From Flectobacillus roseus (GTDB lineage: Bacteria > Bacteroidota > Bacteroidia > Cytophagales > Spirosomataceae), in NCBI RefSeq assembly GCF_030056665.1, contig NZ_JASHIG010000038.1: a stretch of DNA of 64,000 nucleotides; one strand, given 5' to 3'. This document shows, piece by piece, positions 58,024 through 64,000 of the stretch; the stretch's first letter is position 1; every line of letters begins with the position of its first letter. Position numbers and translations under genes: made by a program. The notes beneath the pieces were generated by a model. It was not told the DNA's origin and ran no database searches. It saw only the letters and a program-made list of their open reading frames with translations.

Positions 58024-58509
58024 ATGGGAATGTCCATGATGGTTTTTGGAGTGAAAAACTCTGAGAATATTGTAGAAGAAACCGATTTGTACGAACAAAT
58101 TGAAACAAGTGAAAATGAGGCAGTCGACCTAGGAAAAGTATTCATGGATTTAGCTATGGTACTAACCAACGACGTTGACCCTTTCTCACAGATTGAATCT
58201 ATCGGATTCAAATCCGTATTGGGAATTTCAGGTACTGGTGAATTTGAAGTGGGAAGCTATAATGTAGTAGGTTATTTGAACCATCTACAACTTCAAGAAG
58301 TAACCAATTGGTTACTTAGTTTATCCATCAATTCCCTTGAGGACTTTGAGCAATGGTATGAAAAATTGGACGAAGAGGTGAAAACTACTTTAGAGAAATT
58401 TGGCACTGATTCCGAACAAATCTATGAAGGGTCCTTTGAACCACTTCTTAGTTTATATCAAAAGTTAGTTGAAGAAGAAAAGGCTGCTCTTTTTTGTCTG
58501 TCAATGTAA
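58024..58509 (+). CDS. DUF1877-like protein, 161 aa
   Basis: The start MGMSMMVFGVKNSENIVEE resembles DUF1877 proteins, which usually begin MGMxxxxxxV. It is soluble and acidic, and DUF1877 has no known function. The match is by overall look only. Confidence 0.45.
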   Translation: MGMSMMVFGVKNSENIVEETDLYEQIETSENEAVDLGKVFMDLAMVLTNDVDPFSQIESIGFKSVLGISGTGEFEVGSYNVVGYLNHLQLQEVTNWLLSLSINSLEDFEQWYEKLDEEVKTTLEKFGTDSEQIYEGSFEPLLSLYQKLVEEEKAALFCLSM

Positions 58510-58562
58510 CTACATTATAATCAATATTTTATTTATACACTAAAGCTTAATAATTTCATAGA

Positions 58563-59513
58563 ATGAATACCCCTAAAAAAATATTTCTACTATTATTTTC
58601 TTTTACCTCGTTCAATAGTTTTACCCAAACAATTTCGATTGCTTCTCCTTGGAAAATCAATAATGTATCCAAGTATGAACTACAACAACAAAATATAGGA
58701 GGCATTTACGGTGAAGACCATTTTGAGCAAAGTCTTAAAACATTTCAGATAAAAGTAATTAAAGAATTTCCCAAACCTAATGCCGGCTTCCTAGTAGAGT
58801 GGAAATACTTGAGCTATATCACCGCTGCCACCGATACACTCGAAGAAAGTTGTCCAATTATTGACAAAAAGTTCTTATTACAAACTCCAATCTTTATCCG
58901 TGTTGACCAAAAAGGTATTTATCAAGGCTTGGCAGATAAGCTGGATTTGCAAAAAAAGTACATGGCTTTTTACGCAAAAAGTATCAAAGAAGGAAGTGCT
59001 CCATTTTGTATGGATATGCTAAAGTCCAATATGGCTAGAGGCAATAGCTTTTCAGATATTTTTGATGCTATTGTTCCTGAAATCCAACGATTTTTCACTG
59101 CATTTTCTTTATTGCCTTGTGATGAAAAGGGGGAGAGTGTAGATACAACAGAAAAGTTTAAAAGTGCTGGAGGAGCAGTAACAGAGGTTCCAAAGACTTT
59201 TCGCTTAAAACCTGAAATTATTGGGAACGACTTGAAAGTAAGTTTTGAAATGAAAGTGTCTGAGAAAGAGTATAAAAAAATGTTTGAGACAAACACACGT
59301 AAAGCGTGGGACGACGAAGGATTTAGCACTACAGACTCAAGCAGAATTCGATTGGAAGAAAAACTAGCAGCCTTTCAACCTAAAAACCGCCAAAAATTAG
59401 AGGCGACTTTCAACAAGACTGATGGCTCGCTCTCATCTTTTGAATTTATCGTAGATGAATGGCTAATGATGAAAGGTGGAGAAACTCAAAAGTATTTTTT
59501 CAAAAAACAGTAG
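58563..59513 (+). CDS. exported hypothetical protein, 316 aa
   Basis: Signal peptide 1-22 (IFLLLFSFTSFNSFTQ). The mature protein is a beta/alpha mixture without known motif (ATFNKTDGSLSSFEFIVDEW near the end). Transcribed with the gene before it, 53 bases apart. Confidence 0.55.
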   Translation: MNTPKKIFLLLFSFTSFNSFTQTISIASPWKINNVSKYELQQQNIGGIYGEDHFEQSLKTFQIKVIKEFPKPNAGFLVEWKYLSYITAATDTLEESCPIIDKKFLLQTPIFIRVDQKGIYQGLADKLDLQKKYMAFYAKSIKEGSAPFCMDMLKSNMARGNSFSDIFDAIVPEIQRFFTAFSLLPCDEKGESVDTTEKFKSAGGAVTEVPKTFRLKPEIIGNDLKVSFEMKVSEKEYKKMFETNTRKAWDDEGFSTTDSSRIRLEEKLAAFQPKNRQKLEATFNKTDGSLSSFEFIVDEWLMMKGGETQKYFFKKQ

Positions 59514-59795
59514 TAATAAGTAATCATGCAAAATAAAATTTAAGTTTCGTGTTTTAGGGACAAGGCAACAGGCACAAGGCAAAGAGTGTTAAAAAGTTTT
59601 TAACGACCACGGACATGCATTTTTCCCATAGCCCATCGCCGAAAGCCGATACCTGAAAGATTAAAGCATAATCTTAAACTTTACTTTGCGTACTCACTTA
59701 ATTAACGCCATTAATACACGTTAAAAGTCAATAAGCTCAAAGTTTTACGCATATTACTTGCCTAACTTTGAGCTTACATTATTGCTTTATCTCCA

Positions 59796-60368
59796 TTAAT
59801 CCTCTATCCCTTTACCTTCCATGATTTTTGAAAGATATTTTTCAATTCTTGTAATGCGGGTTTTGGCTTGTTTGGCTGAAGAAAAGTGCAATAAATACCC
59901 TCTTTGTCGACCCGGTGTAAGTTGTTCAAACGCTGTTTTGATGGTCTCGTCATTGTCTAAAAGAGCCTTAAATTCCTCAGGCATTGTAAATTCTGAAGTA
60001 GGTTTGTATTCCACTTTCATGCCTGCTTTTTCTATTTCAATTGCCTCCAAAATATACGCTTTAATCAAGGCACGATTTTGAGTGATTTCTTCCAGATGGA
60101 CAAATCTGAGTTGGCGTCTATCTTGAACATTTTCGGTTTGTTGAATCAACAGTTTAGCTGGGTCTTTCATCAAAACACCTTTGAAAAATAACAAAGCACA
60201 GTAATCCTTAAAGCTGTGAATCAAGACGATATTGTTGCTTTGATACGTATAACAAGGATGCATCCATTTGATTTCTTCCTCTAAGTCACACTCCAAAACA
60301 ATTTCTCGGAGTGTTTCCATTTCTAACTGCCATTTTTGGTCTTTCTCAAAAAAACGATCTGCTTTCAT
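59796..60368 (-). CDS. YdeI/DUF1801-type protein, 190 aa
   Basis: The first half follows DUF1801 (EIVLECDLEEEIKWMHPCYT, NNIVLIHSFKDYCALLFFKG) and the second the YdeI/OmpD-associated region (FEQLTPGRQRGYLLHFSSAK and ARITRIEKYL-like TRITRIEKYL). Members have been linked with resistance to cationic peptides, but biochemistry is lacking. A second YdeI-type gene is 1.2 kb away. Confidence 0.8.
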   Translation of the reverse strand: MKADRFFEKDQKWQLEMETLREIVLECDLEEEIKWMHPCYTYQSNNIVLIHSFKDYCALLFFKGVLMKDPAKLLIQQTENVQDRRQLRFVHLEEITQNRALIKAYILEAIEIEKAGMKVEYKPTSEFTMPEEFKALLDNDETIKTAFEQLTPGRQRGYLLHFSSAKQAKTRITRIEKYLSKIMEGKGIED

Positions 60369-60626
60369 TTTAAATAGGATTTTATTAAGAGGAAAAATGT
60401 ATGATTACTCAAAAATATCCTTATTTTTGGGTAATTAAAAATTATCGAAATGAACTTATTATTCTCTGCCAATACACCTCCACCAGTTGCCTAATCGGCT
60501 AAACAACTGGATGTCGATTTACTCTCACAAAATTTGTAAGAGCTGTTTTTTATATCCATTCACAAACAAGGTTGTTTGGCCATTGCTATCAATTTGGTTT
60601 TACTTAAAACTTATAACAACCTTTTA

Positions 60627-61517
60627 ATGAAAAACTTACCGTATATTTTGATGGTACTTCTAGGAGGAGTACTCTACGGCATGATGTCGTCTTTTGTCAA
60701 ATTATTTTATACATTTGGATACAATGCTGCCGAATTATCGTTTGGTCAAGCACTTGGATCTGCCTTCGTATTAGCGCCCACGATTCTATTAATTAAAGAG
60801 AGAAACACTGTTTTACTAGATAGAAAAGGAGTAATCTCTCTACTATTGACAGGTGCAGCTATCGGGATGTCTAATTTTTTGTATTATCAATCCGTTAGCT
60901 ATATCCCAGCCTCGCTTGCCATTGTAATTTTAATGCAATTTACATGGATAAGCTTGCTGTTAGATTGGCTGTTTTATCGAGTTCGACCACGCAAAGTAGA
61001 GCTTCTGACCGTACTATTAATTTTGATTGGAACAGTACTCGCAAGTGGTATTTTCGAACAAGAAATTCAGTCTTTTTCTTGGATGGGTGTTGCTTTCGCG
61101 CTTGCTACATCGTTTACCTATGCTAGTTATATCGTTGCCAACAGTCGTATCAAAAATGAGACTGCATGGCAAGTGAAAAGTACCTTGATTATGACAGGTT
61201 CGGCAATTTGTATTTTTATGGTCAATGCAAAAACTATTATAACGAGTCAGCATTTTGATGTGAATTATGGGTATATGATTTTGTTTTTGAGTGTGTTCGG
61301 TACGACGATACCAACGGTTTTGTTTGTGAAAAGTATTCCTAAAATTGGCGCAGGCATCAGCTCTATTTTGATGACAATTGAATTACCTATTGCCGTAATT
61401 TGTGCGCATTCGATACTTGGAGAGTCGCTAAGCAAGATTCAATTACTCGGTATTTTGACGATGCTAGGAGCTATTGTTTGGATGAATTATGTGAAGTCTA
61501 AAAAACAATCAACTTAA
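60627..61517 (+). CDS. EamA/DMT-family transporter, 296 aa
   Basis: About ten membrane helices in two EamA repeats (YILMVLLGGVLYGMMSSFVK onward; IQLLGILTMLGAIVWMNYVK at the end). Start taken at 60627, because the longer frame from 60576 has no membrane start. Drug/metabolite exporters of this type export amino acids or related compounds; the substrate is unknown. Confidence 0.85.
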   Translation: MKNLPYILMVLLGGVLYGMMSSFVKLFYTFGYNAAELSFGQALGSAFVLAPTILLIKERNTVLLDRKGVISLLLTGAAIGMSNFLYYQSVSYIPASLAIVILMQFTWISLLLDWLFYRVRPRKVELLTVLLILIGTVLASGIFEQEIQSFSWMGVAFALATSFTYASYIVANSRIKNETAWQVKSTLIMTGSAICIFMVNAKTIITSQHFDVNYGYMILFLSVFGTTIPTVLFVKSIPKIGAGISSILMTIELPIAVICAHSILGESLSKIQLLGILTMLGAIVWMNYVKSKKQST

Positions 61518-61594
61518 TAATTTCCTGCTGACATACGGCTGTCATATTGCTGTCGTAGCTTTGTGACAGTCGTACATATAAATGATCTGTAGCT

Positions 61595-62152
61595 ATGCAA
61601 GAAATAGAAACTTTTTACCCTAAAAATATAGCAGAATGGCGAGATTGGCTTGAACAGCATCATCAATCTCATCAGTCTATTTGGGTTGTATTTTATAAAA
61701 AATCATCTGGAGAACCTACCATTACTTGGTCAGAAGCGGTGGATATGGCGTTATGTTTTGGTTGGATTGATAGTAAAAAAGTGTCAGTGGATGCGGTACA
61801 ATCATTACAGTTTTTTAGCAAAAGAAAAGCAAAAAGTACGTGGTCGAAAATTAACAAAGATAAAATTGAAAAATTGATGGAGTCTGACTTGATGTTTCCT
61901 GCTGGATTAGAGTCAATTAGGATTGCGAAGGAAAATGGTTCTTGGACGATGTTAGATGAAGTTGAAGCATTGGTTATTCCATCAGATTTTATGGAAAGCC
62001 TACAATTGGAAGAAGGTTTGTCTGAAAAATTTGAAAGTCTCAGTAAATCTGCAAAAAAGGAAATACTGTATAAATTGTTATCAGCCAAGCGACCCGAAAC
62101 TCGTCAGAAGCGTATAGAAGAAATTGTTGCGCTATTGCAGAAAGGTAAATGA
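61595..62152 (+). CDS. YdeI/OmpD-associated family protein, 185 aa
   Basis: Typical start EIETFYPKNIAEWRDWLEQH, then SIWVVFYKKSSGEPTITW, EAVDMALCFGWIDSKK and RKAKSTWSKINKDKIEKLM. This branch has been linked to bacteriocin or antimicrobial-peptide tolerance in enteric bacteria. It follows the EamA gene on the same strand, 77 bases later. Confidence 0.85.
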   Translation: MQEIETFYPKNIAEWRDWLEQHHQSHQSIWVVFYKKSSGEPTITWSEAVDMALCFGWIDSKKVSVDAVQSLQFFSKRKAKSTWSKINKDKIEKLMESDLMFPAGLESIRIAKENGSWTMLDEVEALVIPSDFMESLQLEEGLSEKFESLSKSAKKEILYKLLSAKRPETRQKRIEEIVALLQKGK

Positions 62153-62287
62153 GGAAAAACAAAATTTATTCACTCTTCGTCAGAATCCTTCAATCGACAA
62201 GTTATTTTCGATTCAATACCTCAAAATTGAATAAACCCACTATTTTTGTTGATTACATATTTCAAACTGCATCAATAAAGAACCCCA

Positions 62288-63370
62288 ATGATGAATCACA
62301 TGACGAAAAAATCTTTGCTTATTTGTAGTATTTCTTCCTTTCTATTTGTTCAATGTCGAACAAGTAAAGTAGTTGAGGTGGCGGAGATTAAGGAACAAAA
62401 TTGTATTTCTTGCTTTCAACCTGAATTGGTAAATAGTAAAGCTACTTGCGAAACTTCTGCGATTGTTTTTGATGGTACCAAAATTTTGATTGCCAACGAT
62501 AAAGATATGCCAGACGGTCGCACCTCTGTTTTTGCCATCCTAAGCAATACGATCACGACAGATACTTCTAAAATTGTATATCTCAAAAATCCAATATTCA
62601 AATCCGCCAAGAAATACGAAGACTTTGCCATAACCCCAAATCAAAGCTTGATATTTTTATCTACTGGTTTTGACAGAGTAAAAGATAATAGCCCAGAATG
62701 GGACGGTTTTAATACCATTTTGTATTGGGAAAAAGGGCAGGACGAATCGCCAAAAGTACTTTCAGAAGACGGAAAGGCTACGAGCTCTGTGGCTTTGAGA
62801 AAGCAAATTTCGAAAGTATTAGCCAACGAAAAATTCCCAGAAGGAGTGCCATACTTCAAAATCGAGGGTTTTGCAGCTACTAACACTCACTTATATTTAG
62901 GTGTAAGAGAGATTGGTGAAAGTTTTCAAAATCCGATTTATGTGGTTAAAGTGATTGAAGTACCATATACCTTCAAAAGTGGTGTAGTTTCTTTGTCTGG
63001 AGCGATGAAGGTAATTGCTGATTTTCAACCTGATAAGCAAGTGGTGGGTGATGTAAAATTAGGACTTTCAAGCATCGAATACGATAGATTTAACAAACGT
63101 TTTGTGATATTAACCTCTTACGAAACGCCAGAAAATGTAGGCGCATATCTTTGGACTGCCTCTTTGAATGACTTGAGAAGCAATAAGATTTCGATTGTTA
63201 AAACATCAAACGGAGAGCCTCTAAAGCTCACTACCAAAGCAGAGGATGTGACAATCGTTGATAAATCAACGGTGTATATTATCAACGATGATGACCGTTT
63301 GAAAACAAAAGTAAACGGACAAACACGTCAACTGAACCAAGCTTTTTATCAGGTGATAAGTTTGAAATAG
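62288..63370 (+). CDS. putative beta-propeller lipoprotein, 360 aa
   Basis: Lipoprotein signal with Cys 23 (LLICSISSFLFVQCRTS). The mature part has repeated beta-strand/loop units (ATCETSAIVFDGTKILIAND, FAITPNQSLIFLSTGFD, DVTIVDKSTVYIINDDD) that fit a six-bladed propeller similar to phytase-like/DUF3616 proteins, but no catalytic motif is visible. Function unknown. Confidence 0.6.
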   Translation: MMNHMTKKSLLICSISSFLFVQCRTSKVVEVAEIKEQNCISCFQPELVNSKATCETSAIVFDGTKILIANDKDMPDGRTSVFAILSNTITTDTSKIVYLKNPIFKSAKKYEDFAITPNQSLIFLSTGFDRVKDNSPEWDGFNTILYWEKGQDESPKVLSEDGKATSSVALRKQISKVLANEKFPEGVPYFKIEGFAATNTHLYLGVREIGESFQNPIYVVKVIEVPYTFKSGVVSLSGAMKVIADFQPDKQVVGDVKLGLSSIEYDRFNKRFVILTSYETPENVGAYLWTASLNDLRSNKISIVKTSNGEPLKLTTKAEDVTIVDKSTVYIINDDDRLKTKVNGQTRQLNQAFYQVISLK

Positions 63371-63436
63371 ATGATTTTATTGAGTGGTTGAGTGATTTAG
63401 CGAATTAGTGATTTTTAAAATTACAGATTTTAGTAG

Positions 63437-63456
63437 AGACGCAATGCTTTGCGTCT
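63437..63456. repeat. small palindrome AGACGCAA/TTGCGTCT
   Basis: Perfect 8-bp arms around TGCT. A short palindrome of a kind that is often dispersed in Bacteroidota intergenic regions. Confidence 0.5.
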
Positions 63457-63476
63457 AATTGTCATTCGTTTTCATC

Positions 63477-63514
63477 AAAAAAGCGGTCGGAAAATAACTT
63501 TCGACCGCTTTTTT
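63477..63514 (+). terminator. terminator after the propeller lipoprotein
   Basis: AAAAAAGCGGTCG (from 63477) pairs with CGACCGCTTTTTT (to 63514), with an internal AAA/TTT extension and a T run. Bidirectional, between convergent genes. Confidence 0.8.
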
Positions 63515-63562
63515 GATGAAAAGTTTGTCAATAAATCTAATTCCAAAAGTTAGTATTTGAAA

Positions 63563-64000
63563 CTATTTAGTTTTTTTCGCCTTTACAGGTTTGCCACTAC
63601 CAGCCCAAAGCAATCCTCCCCAGATATGGTTCATTGGAATTTCGTCTGAGAAAGTTTCGTGTGTGTGTCCCCAGTTAGTATAAAAAGCACGACCTCCATC
63701 GTATAAATGATACCAAGCCATTGGGTGAAAATCCCCCATTGTACCTTCCTGATAGGACTTTTCATCAACAGTAATGAGTACTTTTACATCTTTATTAAAC
63801 TGTTTGAAGTTGTAAAACTCATCTTTTCGTTCGAAGCTTGTAGGAAGTTTTTCGGTTGATGGATGTTTGGCATCAGTAACCGTAAATTTACCCATTTGTA
63901 CGTTTGAAACGTGTTTGCCAGGGTGACCATCGAAATATCCGCCAACCATTTTACCATACCATGCCCAATCGTATTCCGTATCAGAAGCTGCATGAATGCC
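63563..64000 (-). CDS. ThuA-domain protein, C-terminal part (runs off the window)
   Basis: Reading on the minus strand from the window edge, GIHAASDTEYDWAWYGKMVG and FDGHPGKHVSNVQM are ThuA-like (trehalose-utilisation/glutamine-amidotransferase-like fold). The end is MAWYHLYDGGRAFYTNWGHT and NHIWGGLLWAGSGKP. ThuA domains in Bacteroidota belong to carbohydrate metabolism, often secreted, and act on sugar derivatives. The frame is open to 64000, so the start is outside. Confidence 0.85.
   Translation of the reverse strand, partial: GIHAASDTEYDWAWYGKMVGGYFDGHPGKHVSNVQMGKFTVTDAKHPSTEKLPTSFERKDEFYNFKQFNKDVKVLITVDEKSYQEGTMGDFHPMAWYHLYDGGRAFYTNWGHTHETFSDEIPMNHIWGGLLWAGSGKPVKAKKTK

Noticed and set aside
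60576..60626. Longer start for the EamA transporter
   Set aside because: The added residues are not of transporter type and the ATG at 60627 gives a normal N-terminal helix.

Overview
The window is chromosomal DNA from a member of the Bacteroidota, most likely order Cytophagales. The support is: AT-rich composition; two secreted proteins with type IX secretion (Por) C-terminal sorting domains; many lipoproteins with a cysteine lipobox; a SusC-like carboxypeptidase-regulatory plug extension on a TonB-dependent receptor; a Bacteroidota-type promoter (TTG-N20-TACATTTG) in front of that receptor; and IS families common in this group. No rRNA, tRNA or CRISPR array was seen.

Region 1 (1-9.6 kb) is accessory DNA. 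It has a small XRE-type regulator, a tyrosine recombinase cut off by an IS3-family element, and a second, outer-end-truncated copy of the same IS in inverted orientation. Between the two copies lie a C10 (streptopain-like) secreted peptidase split by one in-frame stop codon and a small lipoprotein. Outside the second copy are a zinc metallopeptidase with a type IX sorting domain and another small lipoprotein.

Region 2 (9.9-21.5 kb) is an incomplete BREX phage-defence cluster on the minus strand. In transcription order it encodes an AlbA_2/RecG-like ATPase without its N-terminus, PglX methyltransferase, PglZ phosphatase and BrxL. BrxL carries an unusual C-terminal MIT_C (MITD1-type, phospholipase-D-like) domain. 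An IS4-family element sits exactly where the cluster is cut, and brxA, brxB and brxC are absent from the window.

Region 3 (21.5-32.5 kb) is a patchwork: a redox/metallophosphoesterase/GbsR-MarR group, IS5 and IS1182 remnants, the C-terminal part of a conjugative coupling protein fused to an IS1182 fragment, a coiled-coil membrane protein of unknown role, and two orphan genes separated by a palindromic, attC-like spacer.

Region 4 (33-64 kb) is mostly ordinary chromosome. It includes an alanine-rich exported protein with a putative outer-membrane partner, a SpoU rRNA/tRNA methyltransferase, a TonB-dependent siderophore receptor, a Qnr-like pentapeptide protein, and an ECF sigma/anti-sigma-like/PepSY-like/type IX cargo group. 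It continues with a gamma-glutamyltransferase preceded by a truncated duplicate of its own 5' region, a GH36 alpha-galactosidase, several small orphan proteins, two YdeI-type proteins, an EamA transporter and a ThuA-domain protein running off the right edge. The strongest leads are the BREX remnant with its BrxL-MIT_C fusion, the IS-flanked C10 peptidase, the nested GC-rich micro-insert seen in two repeats and two transposase genes, and the ggt duplication.
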